A stretch of 64,000 bases of DNA, from assembly GCF_964273065.1 (NCBI RefSeq), contig NZ_OZ186815.1, positions 4,402,001-4,466,000 on the forward strand, given 5' to 3'. Of this stretch, positions 39,965 through 48,831 are shown one piece after another. The stretch's first letter is position 1, and each line of letters begins with the position of its first letter. This DNA is from Nocardiopsis dassonvillei_B. Its GTDB lineage: Bacteria > Actinomycetota > Actinomycetes > Streptosporangiales > Streptosporangiaceae. The notes below the pieces were generated by a model. It had not been told where the DNA came from. It was given only the letters and a program-made list of their open reading frames with translations, and made no database searches. The position numbers were made by a program, and so were the translations under genes.

Positions 39965-40716
39965 GTGTCGGGCCGGCCGGATATCCCCTCGCGCGGGGTG
40001 TCGATTCCGGACCGGAGCCCCGAGTGTCACCGGCGAAGCGGCTATCCCCTGGAGCGGGGGCCGGTGCGGACCCAGGATAGCCCTCGGGTGCGCCCGTTCG
40101 CCCGGGTTTTGCGGCACATCCGGCGCTCTACGGGTCGAACCGACAGGAAACAGGCACCTCGGTGGGGTGGGGAGGGGGGCGAGATCCGGTGGCTTGAAAG
40201 GGGGTGGTCATATTCCCGGGTTCGGTCCGTCCGTAAAGAGGGGCCGGAGTTCCGTGGAATACCTGTCGCCCGAGAAACTATTCCGCAAGGTGATCACGGA
40301 GAGTGTCAAGGCGGTGGTCCTCCTTTTCGTGCGAAGCGGACGGATCGCTCCCGGGGTTTATCGGAGGTCGTCCGATATTCTGGGAGAATGGATCGCAATT
40401 CCGATCGGTGTGGCGTTCCGGAGGTGGGGCGACAATGCGCCGGTGGTTACTCTCGGTTAATGCCCCAGGGGGGATTTTGCCGGGGGGCGGTCTTGTTTTT
40501 GCAGGTCGTCGGGGACGGTGGGAGTTGCGATCGAGAAGTCCGTGTCGCTGATCTGGGCTTTCTGCGGTACCGGCTTCGCGAGGTCGCGACCCTTCCGTCC
40601 TTTGTGCCCCGATACGTCATAAAATGGTGAACATTCGGGTGGAGGTCTTGTCGGGGTCGGTCGGGTGGTCCAAGGTGGTCCAGGGATGGGCTGAAGCCAC
40701 ACGAAAGGTACATGTC
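39965..40716. other. Long stretch without a confident gene, lower G+C
   Basis: About 750 bases. The left 120 contain two imperfect copies of a TATCCCCT...GCGGGG unit (near 39981 and 40041). From about 40150 on the G+C drops visibly. One frame (40254-40460, plus, GTG start with GGAG before it) would give a 68-residue peptide (VEYLSPEKLFRKVITESVK...), but its third codon positions are much poorer in G+C than all real genes nearby, so it is doubtful. Possible -10-like TAAAAT at 40620-40625. Confidence 0.4.
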
Positions 40717-40767
40717 ATGATCAAGCAGGCGCTCTGCTCCCGCTCCAGCGGATTCTCCTGGCTCTAG
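40717..40767 (+). CDS. Candidate 16-residue leader peptide
   Basis: ATG-led micro-ORF MIKQALCSRSSGFSWL with GAAAGG 8 bases upstream. It is followed 25 bases later by a long two-tier hairpin (GGGCCCGGGCC with GGCCCGGGCCC, about 40793-40830, enclosing GCGAAC/GTTCGC). The next gene starts at 40947. A short ORF, a strong hairpin and a gene in a row is the layout of translational attenuation. The composition does not point to one amino acid, and no known leader is recognised. Confidence 0.35.
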   Translation: MIKQALCSRSSGFSWL

Positions 40768-40946
40768 TCCACTGAGGTCTGCGGGCCCGGGCCTCCGGCG
40801 AACACGTTCGCGGGGCCCGGGCCCCTCCTCATGTTCCCCCGCCCGCCGGGACCGGCGGAGATTTGACACCGCCGGGCTCCGGGTAGGGGAGGAGCAGAGT
40901 CCCCCGGCCGCCAGGCCGGACAGCGCCGACCGTGAAGGGGCGGACC

Positions 40947-41471
40947 GTGTCCGACTCCCCCCAGTACCCCGGTGGCCACCAGTACCCCGAGGGCCCCGAG
41001 CCCGTCGGAGGCTACGAGCCGCCGCCCGAACCGCCCCGGCCCCGCCCCGAGCCGCCCCCGCCCCCCGAACCCGAACCGCGCCCCGTGGCGGCCGAGCGCT
41101 TCCGCCGGACCACCCCGGCCCGGCTGCGCGACATCCCCGTCGAGCGGGGCCGCGGCCACTGGCGCCTGGCCACCGCGACGGTCCTGTACGTGATGGTCGT
41201 CGGCGGGATGGCCGACTACGTCGACCCCTCCGTGCGGGTCGTCGCACACCTGGTGTTCTGGGCGCTCATCGCGCTCGCACTCGGCGTCACCGCCGGCCGC
41301 GAGCGCCGCAACGGCTGGACGCCGGAGGCGCGCTGGCCCTGGGCCGCGGCCGCGATCGGCGGGGCGCTGGCCGCGGAGGTGCTCGTCCTGGCCTTCGGCT
41401 CGCCCGCCGTCATCGTGGGGTCGCTGATCCTGCTGGCGCTGGGGGCGTTCGTCCTGGTCCTGGCAGGGTGA
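40947..41471 (+). CDS. Hypothetical proline-rich membrane protein
   Basis: A 174-residue protein. The first about 55 residues are almost all Pro, Glu and Gly (PPPEPPRPRPEPPPPPEPEP) and should be disordered. The rest has four hydrophobic segments (about 77-95, 100-117, 132-149 and 154-172), separated by basic loops. I do not recognise a family; proline-rich tails on small membrane proteins are common in actinobacteria. The GTG start at 40947 follows AAGGGG; another GTG at 40932 is possible. The micro-ORF and hairpin upstream may control it. Confidence 0.65.
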   Translation: MSDSPQYPGGHQYPEGPEPVGGYEPPPEPPRPRPEPPPPPEPEPRPVAAERFRRTTPARLRDIPVERGRGHWRLATATVLYVMVVGGMADYVDPSVRVVAHLVFWALIALALGVTAGRERRNGWTPEARWPWAAAAIGGALAAEVLVLAFGSPAVIVGSLILLALGAFVLVLAG

Positions 41472-41477
41472 GGCCGG

Positions 41478-41792
41478 TCAGGTCGCCTCGTCGTCGAAGG
41501 GGGGGCGGCGGCCGTTGAGACGCGCGGCCGGCTTGGCCTGCGACTCGTCCTCGCCCTCCTCCCAGAAGTGCTTCTGCACGAACCGCTTGGGGTTGAGGTC
41601 CTGGACGTCGAAGTCCTTGAACTCCGGCCCCAGGCCCTCCTTGATGTCCTTGGAGGCGGAGTTGGCCATGGTGCGCAGCTGCCGCAGCACCCGGCCCACC
41701 TGCTGGGCGGCCTTGGGGAGCTGGTCGGGCCCGAAGATCAGCAGCGCGAGCAGAAGGAGGACGACGAACTCTCCTCCGCTGATGTTGAACAT
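41478..41792 (-). CDS. tatB: Sec-independent (Tat) translocase protein TatB
   Basis: A 104-residue TatB. One N-terminal helix FNISGGEFVVLLLLALLIFGPDQLP with the conserved FGP hinge is followed by an amphipathic helix and a longer charged tail than TatA (KDFDVQDLNPKRFVQKHFWEEGEDE). The order and length fit actinobacterial TatB proteins encoded away from tatAC. It works with TatC to receive folded twin-arginine substrates, of which the carbonic anhydrase at 56779 is one candidate in this window. The ATG at 41792 is clear. It is convergent with the proline-rich protein. Confidence 0.86.
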   Translation of the reverse strand: MFNISGGEFVVLLLLALLIFGPDQLPKAAQQVGRVLRQLRTMANSASKDIKEGLGPEFKDFDVQDLNPKRFVQKHFWEEGEDESQAKPAARLNGRRPPFDDEAT

Positions 41793-41911
41793 GCGCGATC
41801 CTCGTTCTCGGGATATCGACCGGCTTCAAGCAGGTTAACCGGTCTCGGTGCGCTTGGGTAACCATGACCGGATCGCGGGGCGGACACCCGGGGAACGCCC
41901 CGGACGCGGCC

Positions 41912-41943
41912 GACCCCCGCCCCTGTGGCCAGGGGCGGGGGTC
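41912..41943 (-). terminator. Terminator of cspA
   Basis: A 13-bp perfect stem (41912-41924 with 41931-41943) around GTGGCC, about 70 bases past the cspA stop. Confidence 0.65.
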
Positions 41944-42014
41944 GGGAACGCATGTGGAGGGAAACGCCCGCCTGGACGGTTCCGCCGGGTCACCGAGGAC
42001 CCGCCACGATCTGT

Positions 42015-42221
42015 CTAGGCGATGGTGCGGACGTCCGCGGCCTGCGGGCCCTTGGGGCCCTGGATGATGTCGAACTCGACCCGCTGGTCCTCTTCCAGGT
42101 TCCGGAAGCCGCTCCCCGCGATCGCCGAGTAGTGCACGAACACGTCGGGCTGCCCGCCCTCGACGGCGATGAACCCGAAACCCTTTTCAGAGTTGAACCA
42201 CTTCACGGTGCCCTGAGCCAT
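42015..42221 (-). CDS. cspA: Cold-shock protein, CspA family
   Basis: A 68-residue single OB-fold RNA chaperone. GTVKWFNSEKGFGFI is RNP1 and DVFVHYSAI is RNP2; the aromatic and basic RNA-binding residues are all present. It melts mRNA structure in the cytoplasm. The ATG at 42221 follows AAGGGAG. The long untranslated region upstream is typical for Csp genes. The downstream end carries a strong terminator. Confidence 0.95.
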   Translation of the reverse strand: MAQGTVKWFNSEKGFGFIAVEGGQPDVFVHYSAIAGSGFRNLEEDQRVEFDIIQGPKGPQAADVRTIA

Positions 42222-42520
42222 GTGCTCTCCCTTGGGGACTACAACGGGGCCGCACCCTGCTGGCCCCGGGTCGCCGGGCGCCGAAGTGAAGAGAACGGTC
42301 CCCCGCAAAAGCGCCCACGTGAAGTTCCGCGAGGCGCCTCGGGCATCCATGGAAACTACAACAGCAACCAGTTGCAGACAGTACCAGGGAGGGGGGTCCC
42401 CTGCCGAGGCTTTCGACCGGGTGAACCCCCCGTGCGGGGTGTCCTGTTTCGGCTACGCGAAAGCATTGATTTCCTTCCGCCCTGCCACTAATGGAGAACG
42501 CGCCCGTTCTCCCGCGCAGG
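42222..42520. other. 5' region of cspA
   Basis: About 300 bases that must hold the cspA promoter and 5' leader (minus strand), downstream of the mannosyltransferase stop. A small perfect dyad GCAACCAGTTGC is at 42364-42375. No -10/-35 pair is certain. No gene is seen. Confidence 0.45.
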
Positions 42521-44161
42521 TCACGTCAGTGCTTCGCGCCCGTAGATCCACACCCGGAACCACAGCCTGTCGTCCCACAGTTCCCGGTCCATCGGATAGG
42601 CGGACAAAACGGGGTAGAGGTAGGCGAAGTGCGCGATGATCAGCAGCATCACCACACCGAACACGATTCCCCCCAGCGCCCGCAGATAGGGCGAGAACCG
42701 CGGGCTCTCCTCCCCGGCGCCCATCACCAGGCCCAGCATCAGCACGATCGCCAGCACCAGGAACGGCAGCATCGGCAGCGCGTAGAACAGGAACATGGGC
42801 CGGTCGGGGAACGCGAACCAGGGCAGCCACCCCGCGGCCACGCCCAGCAGCACCGCCCCGGCACGCCAGTCGCGGAAGGTCACCCACCAGCCCACCAGCA
42901 CCGTCAGGGCGAGGATGGACAGCCACCAGACGACCGGCGTCCCGATGGACACGATCGAGGTCACGCAGTCGTTGCTCGGACACCCCACGGCCTCGCCGTT
43001 GTAGTGGAACATCACCGGCATGCGCATGACGATCCACTCCCACGGCTGGGAGATGTAGGTGTGGTCGCTGCTGAGGTTGTCGTGGAAGCCCATCATGCGC
43101 GTGTGGTAGTTCCACAGGCTCGCCAGGGCCTCCCAGGGCGCGGCCAGGAAGCCGGGCAGGAGGTCCGGCGCCGTGCCGTCGGCGTAGTCCCGGTTGTAGC
43201 CGCCCCGCGTGAACAGCCAGCCCGACCACGACACCAGGTAGACGGCCCCGGCCACCACCACGGTCTGCACGAACGCCGGGACCGCGTCGAAGCCGAACCA
43301 GCGCAGCCCCGCGCCCTTCTGGCCGGCGCTGCTGCGCGCCCCGTAGTCCCACGCCACGGTGAGCAGGCCGAACGCGGCGATGAAGAACAGCGCGGACCAC
43401 TTGGTGCCCACCGCCAGGCCGAAGCACAGCCCGGCGGCCAGCCGCCACCAGCGCATCCCCAGCCAGCCGACGGAGGTCACGTCCACCCCGGCCTCGGCCA
43501 GTCTCACCAGGCGCTCCCTCGTCCTGTCCCGGTCGATCACCAGGCAGGCGAACCCGGCCAGGATCCACAGGGTGAGGAAGATGTCGAGCATGGCGACGCG
43601 GCTCAGCGTGAAGTGCAGGCCGTCCAGCGCCAGGATCACGCCGGCGGTGCAGCCCAGCAGCACCGAGCGGGTCATCCGGGTCGCCACCCGGACCAGGATG
43701 AGGACCGAGGCGACGCCCGCCAGGACCGCGGCGAACCGCCACGCCTCGGGGGTCATCGACTCGCCGAACGGCAGCAGGCCCCACAGCCGGTCGCCCAGTG
43801 CGATCATCCACTTGCCGACCGGCGGGTGGACGATGAAGTCGCCCCCGCCGGTGAAGATGTCCGTCCCGCCGCTCTGGAGCAGGGCGTCCGCGTCGACGGG
43901 CTCCTCGACGGTCTCGTGCTCGTAGCCGTAGTTCAGGAGGCCGTAGGCGTCCTTGGCGTAGTAGGTCTCGTCGAAGTAGATCCGCTCCGGCCGGCCGAAG
44001 CCGACGAACCGGAGGGCACCGGCGAAGGCGGCGACGAGGACGGCCCCCGTCCAGGCGATCCACACCGGGGTCGGGTCGGCGGGCAGGAACCGGGTCCGCA
44101 GGGACGAGGAGCGCGGGGGCGGGGTCGGCTCGACCTCGGAGGAAAGTGCGGTGGTGGTCAT
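42521..44161 (-). CDS. pmt: Dolichyl-phosphate-mannose-protein mannosyltransferase (GT39)
   Basis: A 546-residue polytopic enzyme. After a short cytoplasmic start (MTTTALSSEVEPTPPPR) come about 11 transmembrane helices. The first external loop has the GT39 catalytic signature RIYFDETYYAKDAY (Asp-Glu). HPPVGKWMIALGDRLWG and the C-terminal PWEWIVMRMPVMFHYNG segments are typical of actinobacterial Pmt. It transfers mannose from polyprenyl phosphate to Ser/Thr of proteins during export. The gene is divergent from rsmI, a standing actinobacterial pair. The ATG at 44161 is chosen by comparison with the family; the ribosome site is weak. Confidence 0.9.
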   Translation of the reverse strand: MTTTALSSEVEPTPPPRSSSLRTRFLPADPTPVWIAWTGAVLVAAFAGALRFVGFGRPERIYFDETYYAKDAYGLLNYGYEHETVEEPVDADALLQSGGTDIFTGGGDFIVHPPVGKWMIALGDRLWGLLPFGESMTPEAWRFAAVLAGVASVLILVRVATRMTRSVLLGCTAGVILALDGLHFTLSRVAMLDIFLTLWILAGFACLVIDRDRTRERLVRLAEAGVDVTSVGWLGMRWWRLAAGLCFGLAVGTKWSALFFIAAFGLLTVAWDYGARSSAGQKGAGLRWFGFDAVPAFVQTVVVAGAVYLVSWSGWLFTRGGYNRDYADGTAPDLLPGFLAAPWEALASLWNYHTRMMGFHDNLSSDHTYISQPWEWIVMRMPVMFHYNGEAVGCPSNDCVTSIVSIGTPVVWWLSILALTVLVGWWVTFRDWRAGAVLLGVAAGWLPWFAFPDRPMFLFYALPMLPFLVLAIVLMLGLVMGAGEESPRFSPYLRALGGIVFGVVMLLIIAHFAYLYPVLSAYPMDRELWDDRLWFRVWIYGREALT

Positions 44162-44268
44162 CTCGGCTCGTAGGTTGGGGTCGGAGATGGTCGTGTCCCT
44201 TTGCGGACGGGCCGCGAGACAGGTTTCGGGTGGCGTGACAGATGCCACCGTAGCGTGACAGGACGGGG

Positions 44269-45153
44269 ATGACAGTGGTTGAGGGCGATGGTAAGCGGAG
44301 GGTCGGAACCCTGACCCTGGCCGGGCTCCCCATCGGCAACCTCGAGGACGCACCGCCCAGGCTGCTGCGTGTCCTGGAGGAGGCCCGGGTCATCGCCGCG
44401 GAGGACACCCGCAGGCTACGCCAGTTCGCGACCCGGGCCGGGGTGCGGCCCGGCGGCGCGGAGGGCGCCCGCGTCGTGTCCTACTACGACGCCAACGAGA
44501 GCCGCCGCACCGACGAGCTGCTCACCGACCTGCGCGAGGGCCGGGACGTCCTGGTCGTCACCGACGCGGGCATGCCCGGCGTGTCCGACCCCGGCTACCG
44601 GCTGGCCGCGGCCTGCGCGGCCGAGGACATCCCGGTCACGGCCGTGCCGGGCCCCTCGGCGGTGACCACCGCGCTGGTGGTCTCCGGCCTGCCCACCGAC
44701 CGGTTCTGTTTCGAGGGCTTCCCCCCGCGCAGGGGCCTGGCGGGGTATCTGGCGGAGCTGGCGGCCGAACGGCGCACCATGGTGTTCTTCGAGAGCCCGC
44801 ACCGGGTCGCCGCCACCCTGGCGGCGATGGCGGAGGCGTTCGGGCCCGACCGCCGTGCCGCGGTCTGCCGCGAGCTCACCAAGACCTACGAGGAGGTGCG
44901 ACGCGGCGGGCTGGCCGAGCTGGCCGCCTGGGCCGCCGAGGGGGTCCGCGGGGAGGTCTCCGTGGTGGTGGAGGGCGCCCGGCCCGCGGGCGGGGCCGCC
45001 GCCGACGGCGACCTGCTGGCCGCGGTGCGCGCCCTGGAGGAGGAGGGCGTCCGCCGCAAGGACGCGATCGCCCGGGTGGCCAAGGAGGCGGGCGTGCCCA
45101 AGCGCCGTGTCTACGACCTGGTGCACGGGGTCACCGGTGAAGCCGCCGAATGA
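44269..45153 (+). CDS. rsmI: 16S rRNA 2'-O-methyltransferase RsmI
   Basis: A 294-residue SAM-dependent methyltransferase of the tetrapyrrole-methylase fold that methylates C1402 of 16S rRNA. GTLTLAGLPIGNLEDAPPRLLRVLEEA is the N-terminal glycine loop; AAEDTRRLRQF, VVTDAGMPGVSDPGYRL, VPGPSAVTTAL and GFPPRRG follow in the order expected. The C-terminal HTH-like tail (RRKDAIARVAKEAGVPKRRVYDLV) is also typical. TAGCGT at 44251-44256 may be its -10. The gene is divergent from pmt. Confidence 0.95.
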   Translation: MTVVEGDGKRRVGTLTLAGLPIGNLEDAPPRLLRVLEEARVIAAEDTRRLRQFATRAGVRPGGAEGARVVSYYDANESRRTDELLTDLREGRDVLVVTDAGMPGVSDPGYRLAAACAAEDIPVTAVPGPSAVTTALVVSGLPTDRFCFEGFPPRRGLAGYLAELAAERRTMVFFESPHRVAATLAAMAEAFGPDRRAAVCRELTKTYEEVRRGGLAELAAWAAEGVRGEVSVVVEGARPAGGAAADGDLLAAVRALEEEGVRRKDAIARVAKEAGVPKRRVYDLVHGVTGEAAE

Positions 45154-45219
45154 CCCGGAACCTTTCCGGGGCCCCGGCGTCAAAGCAGGTGCAGCACCCT
45201 TCACCACGAGGAGACCAGT

Positions 45220-45885
45220 ATGCGCAGCCAGCTCTTCCAGCAGGCGCAGGAGATCAGCCAGCCGGGGATGCACCTGCAGAACCACAAGATGCTCCGCGTG
45301 GGGCTGAACGGCGAGTTCTACGCCCGGCAGGGCGCCATGATCGCCTACCAGGGCCAGGTGGACTTCGACTACCAGGGTGCGGGCGGCGTCGGCAGGTTCC
45401 TCAAGAAGGCGTTCACCGGTGAGGGCATGCCCCTGATGAAGGTGAGCGGCCGGGGCGACGTGTTCCTGGCCCGCGACGCCTGGGACATCCACCTGATCGA
45501 CCTGGAGGGCAACGACCCCATCACCGTCAACGGCGACAACGTCCTGGCCTTCGAGTCCGGCCTGTCCTGGGACATCCAGCGCGTCCAGGGCGCCGGGATC
45601 GCCGCGGGCGGACTGTTCAACACCACGTTCGGCGGGCAGGGCCGCATCGCCATCGCCTGCCACGGCACCCCGGTGCTGCTCAACGTCGACCAGCCGACCT
45701 ACGTGGACACCGACTCCGCCGTCGCCTGGGCCTCCTCCCTGCGCACCGGCGTCCGGCGCACCATGAAGGCCGGGGCGCTCATCGGCCGCGGCAGCGGCGA
45801 GGCGTTCCAGCTGTCCTTCGAGGGCCAGGGCTTCGTCCTGGTGCAGGCCTCCGAGGGCGCGCCGGTCCCGGTCCAGGCCGGCTGA
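45220..45885 (+). CDS. AIM24-family protein
   Basis: A 221-residue beta-rich protein of the AIM24 family (mitochondrial biogenesis AIM24 and many bacterial relatives). Repeating short beta-hairpins such as MLRVGLNGEFYARQGAMIAYQG, GEGMPLMKVSGRGDVFLA and the glycine-rich GIAAGGLFNTTFGGQGRIAIACHG fit the family jelly-roll. No catalytic residues are known and the bacterial role is obscure. The ATG follows GAGGAGA (spacing 6). It is followed by a strong hairpin (45905-45937). Confidence 0.85.
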   Translation: MRSQLFQQAQEISQPGMHLQNHKMLRVGLNGEFYARQGAMIAYQGQVDFDYQGAGGVGRFLKKAFTGEGMPLMKVSGRGDVFLARDAWDIHLIDLEGNDPITVNGDNVLAFESGLSWDIQRVQGAGIAAGGLFNTTFGGQGRIAIACHGTPVLLNVDQPTYVDTDSAVAWASSLRTGVRRTMKAGALIGRGSGEAFQLSFEGQGFVLVQASEGAPVPVQAG

Positions 45886-45904
45886 CCGCCCCGGGAACGG
45901 GGGA

Positions 45905-45937
45905 GGGCCCCGGCGCACACCGTGTGCGCCGGGGCCC
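45905..45937 (+). terminator. Terminator after the AIM24 gene
   Basis: A 14-bp perfect stem (45905-45918 with 45924-45937), 20 bases past the stop codon. Confidence 0.75.
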
Positions 45938-46061
45938 CTGTGTTCGCTTCGGCCCGTGCGACGGCGCCCGGGGAACGGGGACCTGCGGCCGCAGGCTTTT
46001 CCCCGGAAGCCCGCTCCGGGAGTCCAGAACCCCGTGGGCGCCACCGCTGTGGGAAAAGGCG

Positions 46062-48740
46062 CTAGACGACGGCGCCGTCGTCGGCCTCGCGGGCCGCCTT
46101 GGCGGCGACGCGCTGCTTGGCCTTGCGCTCCTTGATGACGTGCGGCGGCGGGGTCCTGTCCCACTTCTGGAGCCACACGGCCAGCGGGACGGCGACGAAG
46201 ACCGTCGACACCACGCCCGTGGTCAGACCGACCAGCATCGCGATGGAGAAGTCCTGGAGCGAGGACCCGCCGAAGAAGGTCAGGAAGCCCAGGATGATCC
46301 ATCCGCCGACGGTCGTGTTGACGGTACGGGGCAGGGTGTTGACGATCGCCCGGTTGGCGATGTCCGTGAACGACGACTTCTCGTCGCGCGCCCACTCGTC
46401 GCGGACGCGGTCGAACACCACGACCGTGTCGTTGACGGTGAAGCCGATGACGCTCAGGATCGCGGCGAGGAACACGCCGTCGATCGGCTTGCCCAGCCAG
46501 ATGAACAGGCCGATGACCAGCAGCATGTTGAACGCCAGCGACAGCATCGTGGAGACGCCGAACGACCAGCGGAACCGCCAGGCCAGGTAGATCATCTGCA
46601 GGGCCAGCGCCGCGCCCAGCGCGATGAGCGCCCGGTTGCGCAGCTCGTCGCCCATGCTCGGGCCGATGAGCTCGTCGCTCACCACCTCGACGCCGCCGGT
46701 CTCCTCGGCCAGGGCCTCGGTGATCGACGCCGCGTCGGTGTCGTCGAGCTGGCCGGTGCGCACGGAGATGTCGCCGTCGCCGGCCTCCTGCACCACGGCC
46801 GTGTCCGAGCCGGGGAAGCCGAGGGCGGAGACGACCGCCCGGGCCTCGTCGATGCCCAGGTCCCGGTCGCCGGTGATCTCGTACTCCAGGACCCGGCCGC
46901 CGGTGAACTCCACACCCAGGTTGACGTTCTGCACGAGCGGGGCCACCAGGGCGGCCACCACGAGCAGGCCCGCGACGATGAGCCCCTTGGAGCGGTGCTT
47001 CATGATGTCGGGGCTCTTCTTCACCAGCCAGGAGCGGACCGGGCCGACCCGGTCCAGGCCGCTGATGGCCGGGTGCTTGCGGATGACCGCGCGGCGCACC
47101 GCCCACTCCACGAACACGCGGGCGATGACCAGTGCCGAGAACATCGACACGATGGTGCCGATGCTCAGGGTGACGCCGAAGCCCTGGACGGTGCCCGAGG
47201 CCAGGAAGAACAGCAGGGCCGCGGCCAGCAGCGTGGTGACGTTGGTGTCCACCACCGCGCTCCACGCCTTGCCGCTGCCCTCCACGAAGGACTTCTCCAG
47301 GCTGGGCGGCACGGCGCGGCGGCGACGGCGGGCGAGGGCGCCGCCGGTCTTGCCGTCGTCGTCGCCCTCCTTCATGCCGGCCGAGCGGTTGGCCTGGTAG
47401 ACCGCCTGCTGGCGCTGGTACTCCTCACGCGCGCGCTCGAAGATCAGCACGTTGGCGTCGATGGCCATGCCGATCGCGAGCACGAAGCCCGCCAGGCCGG
47501 GCAGGGTGAGCGTCGCCCCGAGCGCGACCAGCGCGCCGTAGGCGATCAGGGTGTAGAACGCCAGGGCCAGCGAGGCCAGGAAGCCGACCAGGCGGTAGAC
47601 CAGCGTGATGTACAGGGCGGTGAAGGCGATGCCCAGGATCGCGGCGATCGCGCTGGCCTGGATGGCCTCGGCGCCCAGGGTCGGGCCGACCGTCTGGCGC
47701 TGGACCTCGGTCACCGGCAGCGGCAGCGAGCCGCCCTCGATGAGGACGGCCAGCTCGTTGGCGCTCTCCTTGGTGAAGGTGGAGCTGGTGATGGTGGTGC
47801 TGCCACCGGGCATGCCGTTGTCGCAGCCGTACTCCTGGTTCACCTCCGGGGCGGAGATGATCTGGTTGTCGAGCACGATCGCCACCCGGCGGCGCGGGTC
47901 GCCGGTCGGGTAGCAGGCCGCCTCACCGGTGAGCTGGCGCCACTGGTCGCGCCCCTCGCCGCGGAAGTTGACGTTGACGGTCCACTGGGCGCGGTTGACG
48001 GGGTCGAGCACGGCCTCGGCGCTGGACACCCGGTCGCCGCGGATGGCGGTCTCGCCGAGCTGGAGGTAGGTGCCGTCGGCGTCCGGGAGCGTCATGACGA
48101 CGTCCTCGGGGTTCTCGGCGCTGGGGCCGGCCTGGCCGGGCTGCTGGCCCTGGCCGCCCATGCCGCTGAGGAGCTCCTGGAGCTCCTCGTCGGTCATCTC
48201 GCCGCCCTCGCCGCCCTCGGCGGGGGCGTCCTCGGCGGGGGCCTCCCCGTCCGCGGGGGCGTCCTCGGTGTCCCGGGGGGCGCGGGCCTCGTCGGCCTCG
48301 CCCTGCGGGGCGTTGGCGAAGTCGCCGGGCGCCTGGACGCCCTGGCCGCCGCCCTGTCCCACTCCCAGCACGGGGTGGAAGGACAGCTGGGCGGTCTGGC
48401 CGACGATCTGGGCCGCCTCGGCGGGGTCCTGGACGCCGGGGAGCTCCACGATGATGCGGTTCTCACCGGAGCGGGACATGGTCGCCTCGGCCACGCCGAG
48501 GCGGTCGATGCGCTGGCGCAGCACCTCGACGACCAGGTCGGTGTTCTCCGAGTTCGCGGGGGTGCCGTCGGGTCCGTCCTGGGTCTCCAGGACGATCTGG
48601 GTGCCGCCGCTCAGGTCGAGGCCCAGGCGGGGCGGGATGAACCATGCCGCGCCGAAGGCGACGGCGATGACGAGCAGGGACACGAGGGCGCGCAACCAGC
48701 GCGCCCCCGATCCCGTCGATGTCGATGTGGACGTGGCCAA
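46062..48740 (-). CDS. secDF: Fused protein-export membrane protein SecDF
   Basis: A 892-residue fusion of SecD and SecF, both of which help the Sec translocon pull proteins out using the proton gradient. The SecD half starts with a helix and LGLDLSGGTQIVLE, then PLPVTEVQRQTVGPTLG and the transmembrane block containing AIGMAIDANVLIFER. The SecF half has NLGVEFTGGRVLEYEI and LSVIGFTVNDTVVVFDRVRDE. Between the first helix and the P1 domain is a long acidic, low-complexity insert (about residues 110-190). TTG at 48740 is preferred as the start (GAGAGG 9 bases upstream); GTG at 48758 lacks a site. Unlinked to yajC or ruv genes. Confidence 0.92.
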   Translation of the reverse strand: MATSTSTSTGSGARWLRALVSLLVIAVAFGAAWFIPPRLGLDLSGGTQIVLETQDGPDGTPANSENTDLVVEVLRQRIDRLGVAEATMSRSGENRIIVELPGVQDPAEAAQIVGQTAQLSFHPVLGVGQGGGQGVQAPGDFANAPQGEADEARAPRDTEDAPADGEAPAEDAPAEGGEGGEMTDEELQELLSGMGGQGQQPGQAGPSAENPEDVVMTLPDADGTYLQLGETAIRGDRVSSAEAVLDPVNRAQWTVNVNFRGEGRDQWRQLTGEAACYPTGDPRRRVAIVLDNQIISAPEVNQEYGCDNGMPGGSTTITSSTFTKESANELAVLIEGGSLPLPVTEVQRQTVGPTLGAEAIQASAIAAILGIAFTALYITLVYRLVGFLASLALAFYTLIAYGALVALGATLTLPGLAGFVLAIGMAIDANVLIFERAREEYQRQQAVYQANRSAGMKEGDDDGKTGGALARRRRRAVPPSLEKSFVEGSGKAWSAVVDTNVTTLLAAALLFFLASGTVQGFGVTLSIGTIVSMFSALVIARVFVEWAVRRAVIRKHPAISGLDRVGPVRSWLVKKSPDIMKHRSKGLIVAGLLVVAALVAPLVQNVNLGVEFTGGRVLEYEITGDRDLGIDEARAVVSALGFPGSDTAVVQEAGDGDISVRTGQLDDTDAASITEALAEETGGVEVVSDELIGPSMGDELRNRALIALGAALALQMIYLAWRFRWSFGVSTMLSLAFNMLLVIGLFIWLGKPIDGVFLAAILSVIGFTVNDTVVVFDRVRDEWARDEKSSFTDIANRAIVNTLPRTVNTTVGGWIILGFLTFFGGSSLQDFSIAMLVGLTTGVVSTVFVAVPLAVWLQKWDRTPPPHVIKERKAKQRVAAKAAREADDGAVV

Positions 48741-48831
48741 GGGGTCGTTACCTCTCACTGCGAAAAAGCCGATGGAGATCCGGGCGCGCGGCGGGCACGG
48801 GGGCCGGGGGACACGGCGCCCGGGGATGGGA

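Noticed and set aside
39278..40117. A 279-codon minus-strand protein including the AhpD-like domain
   Set aside because: Its N-terminal half is antisense to a clear MarR C-terminus, so it is a deletion artefact and not a natural protein.
40717..40767. A tryptophan or cysteine operon leader peptide
   Set aside because: It has only one Trp and one Cys, and no matching biosynthetic gene follows.
42364..42375. The GCAACCAGTTGC dyad near cspA as another operator of the ArsR protein
   Set aside because: The spacing between half-sites is 2 bases instead of 5, so it does not match the ArsR dyads.
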